In this document: positions 1-6,140 of the stretch, in pieces
Numbering within the stretch: position 1 is the first letter of the stretch
Layout: every line of letters starts with the position of its first letter
Assembly: GCA_947651335.1 (NCBI GenBank)
Contig: CANSYV010000097.1
Location: 1 to 6,140, forward strand
Origin: an uncultured Lachnospiraceae bacterium
GTDB taxonomy: Bacteria > Bacillota > Clostridia > Lachnospirales > Lachnospiraceae
DNA: 6,140 nt
Direction of reading: 5' to 3'
Notes under the pieces: model-generated
Told to the model about the DNA's origin: nothing
The model's input: the letters and a program-made list of their open reading frames with translations, nothing else
Database searches by the model: none
Made by a program: the position numbers and the translations under genes

Positions 1-41
1 TTGATTGCTGCAATAAATTCTTCTGTTGTCAATTTTGCCAT
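1..41 (-). CDS. rplL: 50S ribosomal protein L7/L12, N-terminal fragment (cut by window edge)
   Basis: Only 13 full codons are present: ATG at 41-39, then AKLTTEEFIAAI, running off the window. This matches the N-terminal dimerisation region of L7/L12, the multi-copy stalk protein that binds the C-terminal helix of L10 and recruits translation GTPases. An AGGAGG ribosome binding site lies at 50-55, 8 bases before the ATG. The gene follows rplJ after a 41-base gap with no terminator in it, so it is co-transcribed with rplJ and under the same leader control. The identification rests on the short match plus its position directly after rplJ, the standard arrangement. Confidence 0.9.
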   Translation of the reverse strand, partial: MAKLTTEEFIAAI

Positions 42-82
42 TTTTATTTCCTCCTAAAATGATTTCTAAAATTAACTTTTCT

Positions 83-619
83 CTATTCTGCTGCCGCTTC
101 TTCACCGGAACCCTTGGCTGCCATTGCCGCTTCACCGCCGCCAGCTTCTGCCAGCTGGTTAAGCACACGGGCGAAGTTTGCAATCGGGGACTGGATGCTT
201 CCCAGCAGTTTCCCCAGCAGTTCGTCCCTGGACGGGATGCTGGCCAGTGCCTGAACGCCTGCCTGGTCATTATAATTTCCTTCTACTACACCTGCAATCA
301 GTTCCAGAGCCGGATATTCTTTCGCAAATTTGCTCAAGATTCTGGCTGGAGCTGTGGCATCGTCTGCGGAAACAGCCAGGGCGTTGGTTCCGTGCAGATG
401 GGGTGTCAGGCTTTCACAGTCTGTTCCCTTAAATGCGAAATTCATCATCGTGTTCTTATATACTTTATACTGAACACCAGCCTCCCGCAATTGTCTGCGC
501 AGTATCGTGTCCTGTTCCACCGTAAGGCCGCTGTAATTAACCAGAATTACAGACTGTGCGTCCTTGACGCTGTTGGCAATTTCTTCCACGATCGGTCTCT
601 TCTGTTCAACCTTTGCCAT
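83..619 (-). CDS. rplJ: 50S ribosomal protein L10
   Basis: L10 anchors the L7/L12 dimers to the large subunit, forming the stalk base together with L11 on 23S rRNA. The 178-residue product has the N-terminal RNA-binding domain with NYSGLTVEQ (28-36) and YKVYKNTMM (51-59), GTNALAVS (77-84), and IPSRDELLGKLLGSIQSPIANFARVLN (128-154) leading into the C-terminal L12-binding helix. It is somewhat longer than the usual 165-170 residues because of a Gly/Ala/Glu-rich tail (about 158-178). The ATG at 619 has AAGGAGGT at 630-637, about 10 bases upstream, which fixes the start. Its mRNA leader upstream carries the L10-leader attenuator, so the protein with bound L12 is expected to repress its own transcription (known for the family; inferred here). 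rplL follows in the same operon. Confidence 0.98.
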   Translation of the reverse strand: MAKVEQKRPIVEEIANSVKDAQSVILVNYSGLTVEQDTILRRQLREAGVQYKVYKNTMMNFAFKGTDCESLTPHLHGTNALAVSADDATAPARILSKFAKEYPALELIAGVVEGNYNDQAGVQALASIPSRDELLGKLLGSIQSPIANFARVLNQLAEAGGGEAAMAAKGSGEEAAAE

Positions 620-684
620 GATCTAGCGCACCTCCTTCTTCATTTCAAACATTCGATTATCCTGTCCATGAAAGGCTTTCTATA

Positions 685-903
685 GGGAACGAAGTTTCCC
701 ATACGATAAAAAAGCCCTCCTACTCCGAAGATGTAAGAGGGCATACGATGTCTGTATAACTATATAGAAGCATGTCTATATAAAAACATATCGTTCCCAC
801 CTGGGCGGGCGGCTTTGCCTTTATGCCTTTTGGTATGCGCTGCCTGCGGCAGACCTTATATCCTGCGGCACCCACTGTCTTCGGCGTGATACATAATAAT
901 CAT
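685..903 (-). promoter_or_regulatory. L10 (rplJ) leader RNA: autoregulatory attenuator
   Basis: The 346-base gap between rplA and rplJ is filled by a structured leader. Near its 5' end the transcript has GCCGAAGACAGTGGGTGC (885-868), which I recognise as the conserved element of the Bacillota L10 leader that binds the L10-L12 complex. It is followed by a GC-rich hairpin CTGCC-GCA-GGCAG (840-852), a GCCGCCCGCCCAGGTGGG stretch (815-796), and an AU-rich hairpin at 745-794 (8-bp arms 761-768/775-782 inside a bulged 7-bp outer stem). An intrinsic terminator (708-742) then precedes rplJ. In the known family, L10-L12 binding favours termination and so lowers rplJ-rplL expression. The 5' end is inferred from the promoter at 910-938 and the 3' end is approximate. 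Confidence 0.88.
708..742 (-). terminator. Intrinsic terminator (attenuator) in the rplJ leader
   Basis: In the transcript GCCCTCTTAC (742-733) pairs with GTAGGAGGGC (723-714), a 10-bp stem with one G-U pair. Above it come a bulged A and two more pairs closing a C(UUCG)G tetraloop. Six U residues follow directly (713-708). It lies after the L10-binding element and about 90 bases before the rplJ start, so it is a conditional attenuator and not an operon end. Confidence 0.93.
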
Positions 904-909
904 TTTATA

Positions 910-938
910 ACTCTAGCATAATCATATGGCTTTGTCAA
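910..938 (-). promoter_or_regulatory. Sigma-A type promoter for rplJ-rplL
   Basis: Reading the minus strand, a perfect -35 TTGACA (938-933) is followed after 17 bases by TAGAGT (915-910). That -10 hexamer is preceded by TG one base upstream (TGC-TAGAGT), an extended -10 that compensates for the weaker hexamer. The -35 lies 27 bases after the rplA stop. Transcription would start near 903, just before the conserved L10-leader element, which supports the call. It gives the stalk genes transcription additional to read-through from rplA. Confidence 0.82.
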
Positions 939-965
939 GAAGCCTTATGACCTTTTTTCCCGCTT

Positions 966-1658
966 TTAAACCAGTTTCGCCGGATTTACTTTCACCCCGG
1001 GGCCCATTGTGGGTGCCAGGGAAATACTTCTGAGATACTGGCCCTTTACCGCGCTTGGTTTTGCCTTCAGGATAGCGTCCATGAGAGTCTGGAAATTCTC
1101 TCTCAGCTGTTCTTCTGTAAAGGAAGCTTTACCGATGGGCACATGTACAATATTGGTCTTGTCCAATCTGTACTCAATCTTACCGGCTTTGATATCGGAA
1201 ATGGCTTTTGCCACATCCATGGTCACGGTTCCCGCTTTCGGGTTGGGCATGAGACCTTTGGGGCCCAGTACACGGCCCAGACGTCCCACAATACCCATCA
1301 TGTCAGGTGTTGCCACAACCACATCAAAATCCAGCCATCCATCATTCTGAATCTTCGGAATCAGCTCGTCTCCGCCTACATAGTCAGCCCCTGCTGCCTG
1401 TGCCTCCTCCAGTTTCGCGTCTTTCGCGAATACCAGAACACGCACTTTCTTACCTGTTCCATGAGGCAGAACTACGGCCCCGCGGATCTGCTGGTCGGCA
1501 TGACGGCCGTCACAGCCTGTGCGGATGTGTGCCTCAATAGTTTCATCAAACTTTGCGGTTGCTGCCTGCTTCACCAATTTAACAGCTTCTTCCGGCTCAT
1601 ATAAAGAGGTGCGCTCAATCGCTTTTGCCGCTTCCTGATATTTTTTACTTCTCTTCAT
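966..1658 (-). CDS. rplA: 50S ribosomal protein L1
   Basis: L1 forms the mobile L1 stalk of the large subunit, which binds 23S rRNA and helps E-site tRNA release. The 230-residue length is normal. The N-terminal part with [24 protein letters not shown] (47-70) belongs to domain I and its junction; domain II is about 67-159; the signature [19 protein letters not shown] (128-146) is intact; and the C-terminal part (160-230) returns to domain I with the conserved [17 protein letters not shown] (208-224). The ATG at 1658 lies 4 bases after the rplK stop, and its GGAGGAG site (1666-1672) is made of the last rplK codons. Translation of the two genes is therefore probably coupled. L1 is a known translational autoregulator of the rplK-rplA pair in several bacteria; no site was proven here. 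Confidence 0.98.
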   Translation of the reverse strand: MKRSKKYQEAAKAIERTSLYEPEEAVKLVKQAATAKFDETIEAHIRTGCDGRHADQQIRGAVVLPHGTGKKVRVLVFAKDAKLEEAQAAGADYVGGDELIPKIQNDGWLDFDVVVATPDMMGIVGRLGRVLGPKGLMPNPKAGTVTMDVAKAISDIKAGKIEYRLDKTNIVHVPIGKASFTEEQLRENFQTLMDAILKAKPSAVKGQYLRSISLAPTMGPGVKVNPAKLV

Positions 1659-1662
1659 AACC

Positions 1663-2088
1663 TTACTCCTCCACTGTTATTCCCATACTCTTGGCTGTTC
1701 CAATGATCATGCTCATGGCAGCCTCCAGGGAACCCGCATTCAAATCTTTCATCTTGGTCTCAGCAATCTCCTGAATCTGGGCTTTTGTCACGCTCCCCAC
1801 TTTCACTTTGTTCGGAGTACCGGAACCAGACTTTATGTTACAGGCCTTTTTTAACAACACGGCAGCTGGCGGAGTCTTGGTGATAAAGCTGAAGCTTCTA
1901 TCCGCATAAACTGTAATCACGACGGGGATCAGCACGTCCCCCATGTCTGCGGTCTTTGCGTTGAACTCTTTTGTAAACTGTACAATATTCACACCGTGCT
2001 GCCCCAGTGCCGGGCCAACCGGCGGTGCTGGCGTTGCCTTGCCAGCAGGAATCTGTAATTTAATATATCCTTCTACCTTTTTTGCCAT
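1663..2088 (-). CDS. rplK: 50S ribosomal protein L11
   Basis: L11 binds the GTPase-associated region of 23S rRNA with L10 and is the site of action of thiostrepton-type antibiotics and of RelA sensing. Starting at the ATG at 2088 the product is 141 residues, the standard length, beginning [20 protein letters not shown]. The proline-rich N-terminal segment [16 protein letters not shown] (20-35) and the C-terminal rRNA-binding end GTAKSMGI (130-137) are intact. An in-frame ATG at 2136 would add 16 residues, but AAGGAGGT (2096-2103) sits 7 bases before the inner ATG and the extension has no family counterpart, so the inner start is chosen. The gene sits between nusG and rplA in the usual order. 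Confidence 0.98.
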   Translation of the reverse strand: MAKKVEGYIKLQIPAGKATPAPPVGPALGQHGVNIVQFTKEFNAKTADMGDVLIPVVITVYADRSFSFITKTPPAAVLLKKACNIKSGSGTPNKVKVGSVTKAQIQEIAETKMKDLNAGSLEAAMSMIIGTAKSMGITVEE

Positions 2089-2112
2089 TCTAGGCACCTC
2101 CTTGTGGTCTTG

Positions 2113-2136
2113 GCGGGAGCTGTTCTTCCCTCCCAC
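2113..2136 (-). other. Stem-loop in the nusG-rplK spacer
   Basis: In the transcript GUGGGAG (2136-2130) pairs with CUCCCGC (2119-2113), 7 bp including one G-U pair, closing the loop GGAAGAACAG. No U-run follows, so it is not a terminator. It stands between the nusG stop and the rplK ribosome binding site, the place where an L1-binding control element would be expected, but I do not recognise the sequence as one. Confidence 0.4.
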
Positions 2137-2146
2137 TGCTTAACAT

Positions 2147-2671
2147 CTACATTTTTTGTACGTCAGAAAAACTGATTTCTACAGGTGTCTCACTGCCAAA
2201 CAGTTCCACACCTATGGTGACTAACTGCTTCTGTGGATTCACACTGCGCACAACGCCGCTGGTGTCCTTCCAGGGTCCTCCGATTACCATAATCAGATCC
2301 CCCTCCTTGTAATCCACCTCTACAGCCCTTGTCTCAATCTGAATGCCCAGGGATCTCATTTCTTCTTCTGTCAGAGGAACCGGTTTGGACCCCGGTCCTA
2401 CAAATCCGGTCACGCCCCTTGTGTTTCTCACCACATACCAGGTATCGTCATTCATAATCATATACAACAGGACATAACCCGGAAACAACTTCTTCTGAAC
2501 GACTTTCTGCATATCGTTCTTCATCTCCACCACATCCTGCAGGGGAACACATACTTCCAGAATCTGCTCCTCCAGGTGCCGGTTGGCTATGGTTTTTTCA
2601 ATATTTGCTTTTACTTTATTCTCATAGCCGGAATAGGTATGGGCCACATACCATTTTGCTGTTTCTGACAT
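2147..2671 (-). CDS. nusG: Transcription termination/antitermination factor NusG
   Basis: NusG binds RNA polymerase at the clamp and couples elongation, pausing and translation. The 174-residue product has the N-terminal NGN domain (about 5-105), starting KWYVAHTYSGYENKVK and containing KKLFPGYVLLYM (60-71) and VRNTRGVTGFVG (81-92), and a C-terminal KOW domain (about 121-174) with GDLIMVIGGPWKDTSG (124-139) and the FGSETPVEI end (158-166). Length and domain order are typical. The ribosome binding site is weak: AAGGGTG at 2677-2683, 5 bases before the ATG. The start is nevertheless supported by the canonical N-terminus. secE ends 26 bases upstream, the near-universal secE-nusG pairing. Confidence 0.98.
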   Translation of the reverse strand: MSETAKWYVAHTYSGYENKVKANIEKTIANRHLEEQILEVCVPLQDVVEMKNDMQKVVQKKLFPGYVLLYMIMNDDTWYVVRNTRGVTGFVGPGSKPVPLTEEEMRSLGIQIETRAVEVDYKEGDLIMVIGGPWKDTSGVVRSVNPQKQLVTIGVELFGSETPVEISFSDVQKM

Positions 2672-2697
2672 ATTTTCACCCTTTTCACATCCGCCGC

Positions 2698-2922
2698 TTA
2701 TTTCACCAAAAGGTTAATTCCTTCCAGGATAGCCGCGTCAAAAACACTGATCAAAACTCCCAGGACTGCTGTAATCGCCACCACGGCAACGGTCTGCTTC
2801 AACAGCGTCTGCCTGTCCGGCCAGATAATCTTCCTGAATTCTGCCTTCAGTCCGTCAAACCAGCCGATCACCCTGCCGTTTTCCTTCGCGCCGCTTTTTT
2901 CCTTCTTCTCTTTTTCTGCCAT
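2698..2922 (-). CDS. secE: Preprotein translocase subunit SecE
   Basis: SecE is the small clamp subunit of the SecYEG protein-conducting channel in the cytoplasmic membrane. The 74-residue product is the short single-span form usual in Gram-positive bacteria. It has a charged Lys/Glu-rich N-terminus (1-16), the conserved amphipathic segment WFDGLKAEFRKIIWPDRQTL (21-40) with the hallmark IIWP, and one membrane span (about 44-66). The ATG at 2922 is preceded by GAGGG (2930-2934), a modest ribosome binding site 7 bases upstream. It lies between rpmG (23 bases upstream) and nusG (26 bases downstream), exactly where expected. Confidence 0.97.
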   Translation of the reverse strand: MAEKEKKEKSGAKENGRVIGWFDGLKAEFRKIIWPDRQTLLKQTVAVVAITAVLGVLISVFDAAILEGINLLVK

Positions 2923-2945
2923 AACTCTGCCCTCGCAAATGCTGA

Positions 2946-3095
2946 TTACTTAGTTTCCTTGTGCAGAGTATGTTTCCTGCAGAACTTACAATACTTTCTT
3001 GTTTCCATTCTCTCAGGATGGTTTTTCTTTTCCTTGGTCGTATTGTAATTACGCTGCTTACACTCTGTACATGCCAATGTAATTTTTACACGCAC
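2946..3095 (-). CDS. rpmG: 50S ribosomal protein L33 (zinc-binding, four-cysteine form), GTG start
   Basis: A 49-residue reading frame starts with GTG at 3095 and encodes [19 protein letters not shown] and onward to HTLHKETK and TAA. Two CxxC pairs, C9-T-E-C12 and C36-K-F-C39, form the zinc site of the C+ type of L33; the [12 protein letters not shown] core (25-36) is typical. L33 is a small protein near the E site of the large subunit. A strong GGAGGTG site (3102-3108) lies 6 bases before the GTG, which confirms the unusual start; no in-frame ATG exists before residue 30. It is the first gene after the promoter at 3193-3222. C+ L33 copies are often paired in genomes with cysteine-free copies used in zinc limitation; whether such a copy exists cannot be seen here. 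Confidence 0.97.
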   Translation of the reverse strand: MRVKITLACTECKQRNYNTTKEKKNHPERMETRKYCKFCRKHTLHKETK

Positions 3096-3192
3096 AACTT
3101 ACACCTCCAGTATACTTACTCAAACACACTGCGCCGGCTTTGGCACAGGTATTTTTGAGCATAAAAAAAGACCTGATTATCGTCACCTTTGG

Positions 3193-3222
3193 AGTATAGC
3201 ATACAAAATGGATGGAAGTCAA
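3193..3222 (-). promoter_or_regulatory. Sigma-A type promoter of the rpmG-secE-nusG-rplK-rplA operon
   Basis: On the minus strand, -35 TTGACT (3222-3217) and -10 TATACT (3198-3193) are separated by 18 bases, each matching the consensus at five of six positions. A TG one base upstream of the -10 (TGC-TATACT) makes it an extended -10. The start would be near 3186, giving an approximately 90-base leader before the rpmG GTG. That leader has short U- and A-rich runs, but I see no recognisable regulatory RNA in it. Confidence 0.85.
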
Positions 3223-3259
3223 GGTTTTTCGCATTTATTCATAAAATGACCAGCCTGTC

Positions 3260-3301
3260 AAAAAAGGAGTACAGACACCAAAAATAATATGCCTGTACTC
3301 C
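3260..3301 (-). terminator. Intrinsic terminator downstream of the hybrid histidine kinase gene
   Basis: In the transcript GGAGTACAGGCA (3301-3290) pairs with TGTCTGTACTCC (3277-3266), 12 bp with one G-U pair and a 12-base loop. Six U residues follow (3265-3260). It begins 13 bases after the kinase stop codon and ends about 38 bases before the -35 of the rpmG promoter, separating the two transcription units. Confidence 0.93.
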
Positions 3302-3314
3302 CTTTTCTGCCTGC

Positions 3315-6140
3315 TCAGCCTGCTCTGTTGTTCAGCCAATAATCCATCCGCTCAATCAGCTGGGGGATATCCAGAGGTTTGGCAAGATGTCCATTCATTC
3401 CGCATTCTCTGCTGGCCGCAACGTCCTCCCCGGAAACATTGGCAGACAGGGCTATAATAGGAATTGTGGCCGCGTCTCCACGGGGCAGCTTGCGGATAGC
3501 CCGGGTGGCCTCAAAGCCATTCATGACAGGCATCTGAATATCCATCAGTATCAGATCATAATATCCCTCCGGCATCTCGGCAAAACGCTGCAGTCCCCTG
3601 CGGCCGTCCACAGTACATTCCACCATGGCTCCAATCTCTCCGATTAATTCCATGGCAATCTCCCGGTTCAGCTCATTATCCTCCACCAGAAGAATTTTGC
3701 AGCCCCGGAAAGAGGCGTCTGAGACTTCCTCCTGAACCACATCCACTTCTCCCTGGGACTGCTCCGCAGGGTTCTGGAGCCTCAAAATAATGGTAACAGT
3801 GAACTGGGAGCCTGCTCCGGGAGAGCTTTCCACACGGATAGCGCCGCCCATCATACGCGCAATATTCTGAGCAATAGACATCCCCAGTCCCACTCCCTCT
3901 GTATTGCTGACAAAGGGATTCTCCCCGCGGCTGAACGGTTCAAAAATATGGGGAATGAATTCTTCCTCCATGCCAATGCCATTGTCACTGAAAACAAAAT
4001 CATAGGAACAGCAGCCATGTTCTTTGGACTCATGCTCTGCCACCGATATTTCCAGTCTGCCGCCAGGCGGCGTGAATTTTACCGAGTTTCCCAGAATATT
4101 CATAAAAATCTGCCTAAGCCGCTGCCTGTCGCCCATGACGGCCTCATGCTCCACCTGCATAGGATGCATTTCCAAATGCAGATTTTTCTCCTCCGCCTGG
4201 GGACGGATTGACAAGACCACTTCCTCCATCACTTCTGACAGGCAGAATGCCTCCGCCTTCAGGTCAAAGCTTCCCGACTGGATCTGGCTGATATCCAGTA
4301 TCTCATTCATGACAGAGAGCAGCTGCCTGCTGGACATAGACGCTTTGTCCAGGCACTCTTTCACTTTCTCCGGGTCATCCACATGGTCCGCCGCGATTTT
4401 GATCATCCCCATAATACCGTTCATGGGCGTGCGCACATTGTGGCTCATGCAGGAAATAAACTCCTGCTTGGAGGCATTGGCATAATCCGCCGCTTCACAG
4501 GCTGCCTGAAGGGCCTGCTGCTCCCGCATCTCTTTGCGCTTACTCTCAGTTACATCCTGAGCCGCATACACAATGGAACGGGCCTTTCCCTGCGCATCCG
4601 CCTGAGACATCACCGCAGTGCTGCGTATCCAGCCGTATTCCTCAGGCCTTGTGTCCGACTTTTCCGGAAGCTTGCGGTAGGCCAGGGTCACATAAGGCTT
4701 TTTTCTGCTCAGGGTATTCCTCAGATTCTGCCTGCCCAGCACCTCCAGATACTCTTCCCTGTCATCCGGATGAACAAAATTTTCCGCATATATCTGCAGT
4801 CCTGTGGCATAATCCACTTTGCCTTCCAGCGCTGTCTCCACTTCCGGCAGCTGCTGAGTCACACTGCGGAACGTGTCCTGTTCCAGATCCGCATAATAGG
4901 TGGCAAAAAACATCCCTCCCAGGGTGCTGATAATATCCGCCTGTTCCTGTTCCCCTTTCAGCCGGATTTCCTCCTCCGCTTTCTCCTGCGTAATATCCCG
5001 CCCCAGAATATTCACGGACATGCGCTTACCCCTGCGGGCATAAATCACGTGCTGCTCAATCCACTGAAGGTCGGTTCCCGCCATGCGGTACTGGCAGATT
5101 TCTTCCGAATATTCCTTTGTATTCGCCGCCTTCTGGTACAGGTGGTCCGGACTCATAACCCTGCGGAAGTCTTCCGCGTCATTGGGATCAACCGTGGTCT
5201 CCAGAGCTTTTTGAAAATACTGGTGGTAATTCCCTGTGAGAACCTTCGGCGCGGAGCTGTCCTCATTAATCCACATCCGCTCGCACTGGCCGTTTTCCAG
5301 GTAAACCGTAGTCATGACACTATACCTGGACTTCAGTATGGCGGCCAGCTGCATATCCCTTAGTGTCAGGGTGTTCTCCTGGCGCACCCGCCGGTCCACA
5401 TTCTGCAGAGCCAGAATGGTGTAATTCTTTGCCCCGTGGCTCTGGCCAAAGTATGCAATAATTGCCATATAGCGGTATTCATGGTCTTCTTCCCCCCGCC
5501 ACTGACAGAGTATATCCTGCTTCTGCATGGCAGTATTCTTCGTCTGGCGCAGGCCTTCCAGGGAAAACCGTTCAAACACTTTTTCCCTGTCAGTAGGGTG
5601 TATCTGTTTGAGCAGGCGGGAATTCATAATCTCATCCCACTGAATGGTCCAAGATTTCCACCCAGTATGCGTATGGCCATTTTCACGGACCAGGTTCGCT
5701 TCCCCTGTGTCCAGGTCTATGCCGTAAATGCCGAAGTTCTGTTCCCCCAGCGTCCGGATAACCTCCTGGACACGGATACTGGCATCATCCAGCTCCAGAC
5801 TCTCCCTCAGAATATCATGTACATCCTTTACATACAGAAAGGCGGCCTGGTCGCTGTCAAAAGGATTGGGGTCTGCCACAATTTCCATCAGGTTCCAGCG
5901 GTACACCCCGTCGGAATGCCTGCGGTAACAGCAGGTCAGTATTTCTTTCCCGCTGTCCAGAGCTCTTTTCATGTGGTCCAGATGGGTAAACGAGATAAAA
6001 TTATTCATATCATCCGGATGAATACCTCCGCTGTAGATGAACTGCCCCATCCAGCTGGAAAACGTATCGCTCTCATATCCGATCCCCCTGTCTTCCGGCC
6101 TCATCTTCACCACTCCCTCCATATCCTTTTTTCCCGCCAC
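3315..6140 (-). CDS. Multi-PAS hybrid sensor histidine kinase/response regulator (N-terminus probably cut by window edge)
   Basis: A cytoplasmic-looking hybrid two-component sensor of 941 visible residues with no membrane span. Four PAS-like segments come first, each with an HPDD-type turn: the first is incomplete (to about 112; HPDD 41-44), then about 122-252 (HPTD 181-184), about 262-388 (DPND 318-321) and about 400-535 (HPDD 457-460). Next are a HisKA domain (about 553-622; H567 in SHNVRTPMNGI) and an ATPase domain with N-box N681/N685, DNGIGM (719-724), FEPF (733-736) and GLGM (751-754). The receiver domain is about 813-936, with E820/D821, phospho-acceptor D867, S899 and K921. No HPt domain follows, so an outside phosphotransfer partner is likely. 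H567 is followed by Asn instead of the usual Glu/Asp. The frame is open to the edge. GTG at 6140, ATG at 6122 and ATG at 6104 (with GGAGGGAG 8 bases before it) are possible starts, but the first PAS lacks its N-terminal half, so the true start is probably upstream. The signal is unknown. Confidence 0.95.
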   Translation of the reverse strand: MAGKKDMEGVVKMRPEDRGIGYESDTFSSWMGQFIYSGGIHPDDMNNFISFTHLDHMKRALDSGKEILTCCYRRHSDGVYRWNLMEIVADPNPFDSDQAAFLYVKDVHDILRESLELDDASIRVQEVIRTLGEQNFGIYGIDLDTGEANLVRENGHTHTGWKSWTIQWDEIMNSRLLKQIHPTDREKVFERFSLEGLRQTKNTAMQKQDILCQWRGEEDHEYRYMAIIAYFGQSHGAKNYTILALQNVDRRVRQENTLTLRDMQLAAILKSRYSVMTTVYLENGQCERMWINEDSSAPKVLTGNYHQYFQKALETTVDPNDAEDFRRVMSPDHLYQKAANTKEYSEEICQYRMAGTDLQWIEQHVIYARRGKRMSVNILGRDITQEKAEEEIRLKGEQEQADIISTLGGMFFATYYADLEQDTFRSVTQQLPEVETALEGKVDYATGLQIYAENFVHPDDREEYLEVLGRQNLRNTLSRKKPYVTLAYRKLPEKSDTRPEEYGWIRSTAVMSQADAQGKARSIVYAAQDVTESKRKEMREQQALQAACEAADYANASKQEFISCMSHNVRTPMNGIMGMIKIAADHVDDPEKVKECLDKASMSSRQLLSVMNEILDISQIQSGSFDLKAEAFCLSEVMEEVVLSIRPQAEEKNLHLEMHPMQVEHEAVMGDRQRLRQIFMNILGNSVKFTPPGGRLEISVAEHESKEHGCCSYDFVFSDNGIGMEEEFIPHIFEPFSRGENPFVSNTEGVGLGMSIAQNIARMMGGAIRVESSPGAGSQFTVTIILRLQNPAEQSQGEVDVVQEEVSDASFRGCKILLVEDNELNREIAMELIGEIGAMVECTVDGRRGLQRFAEMPEGYYDLILMDIQMPVMNGFEATRAIRKLPRGDAATIPIIALSANVSGEDVAASRECGMNGHLAKPLDIPQLIERMDYWLNNRAG

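Noticed and set aside
640..669. Possible 9-codon leader peptide (MDRIIECLK) just before the rplJ ribosome binding site, minus strand
   Set aside because: It has only a weak ribosome binding site, lies downstream of the attenuator and shows no regulatory codon run, so it is probably chance.
26..685. Open frame of 219 codons on the plus strand across rplJ
   Set aside because: It is antisense to the unmistakable rplJ and reaches into the leader region, with no plausible family match.
927..946. GGCTT/AAGCC inverted repeat after rplA as a terminator
   Set aside because: The stem is only 5 bp, no U-run follows, and it overlaps the rplJ -35 element.
2089..2136. Upstream in-frame ATG that would extend L11 by 16 residues
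   Set aside because: The inner ATG at 2088 has an AAGGAGGT site at ideal spacing and gives the standard 141-residue L11.
3096..3186. Riboswitch or T-box in the rpmG leader
   Set aside because: The leader is about 90 bases long with no conserved motif, no specifier loop and no terminator before rpmG.
4383..5363. Long open frame (326 codons) on the plus strand inside the kinase gene
   Set aside because: It is antisense to well-conserved PAS and HisKA coding sequence and its translation resembles no protein family I know; it is a shadow of the real gene.

Overview
The window carries a block of the universally conserved translation/transcription cluster of a Gram-positive bacterium, all on the minus strand. 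Read in the direction of transcription (high to low coordinates) the order is: sensor kinase gene, terminator, promoter, rpmG, secE, nusG, rplK, rplA, internal promoter, L10 leader with attenuator, rplJ, rplL (only its first codons). The rpmG-secE-nusG-rplK-rplA-rplJ-rplL order, the strong AGGAGG-type ribosome binding sites, an L10 leader of the Bacillota type and the protein sequences themselves point to a Clostridia member. Lachnospiraceae is my best guess (for example, L1 carries [11 protein letters not shown]), but this rests on recall and not on a search.

Layout. 1-41 is the start of rplL. 83-619 is rplJ. 620-965 has no gene but holds a promoter (910-938) and an L10-leader RNA (about 685-903) that ends in a clear intrinsic terminator (708-742). 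966-1658 is rplA and 1663-2088 is rplK; these two are 4 bases apart and probably translationally coupled. 2147-2671 is nusG and 2698-2922 is secE. 2946-3095 is rpmG, which starts with GTG and is easily missed. 3096-3314 has no gene but holds the rpmG promoter (3193-3222) and the terminator of the upstream gene (3260-3301). 3315-6140 is a large multi-PAS hybrid histidine kinase whose N-terminus probably lies outside the window.

How the parts work together. The promoter at 3193-3222 should drive the whole rpmG to rplA run: a ribosomal protein, the SecE subunit of the Sec translocon, the elongation factor NusG, and L11 and L1 of the ribosome. The second promoter and the attenuator give the L10/L12 stalk genes their own control. 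In this family excess L10-L12 complex shuts the genes off through the leader. The kinase is insulated from the ribosomal operon by its own terminator and looks like an unrelated neighbour.

I found no previously undescribed system. Most of the window is ordinary core genome. The items most worth a second look are the asparagine next to the phospho-accepting histidine of the kinase, and a set of competing pairings in the rplJ leader.
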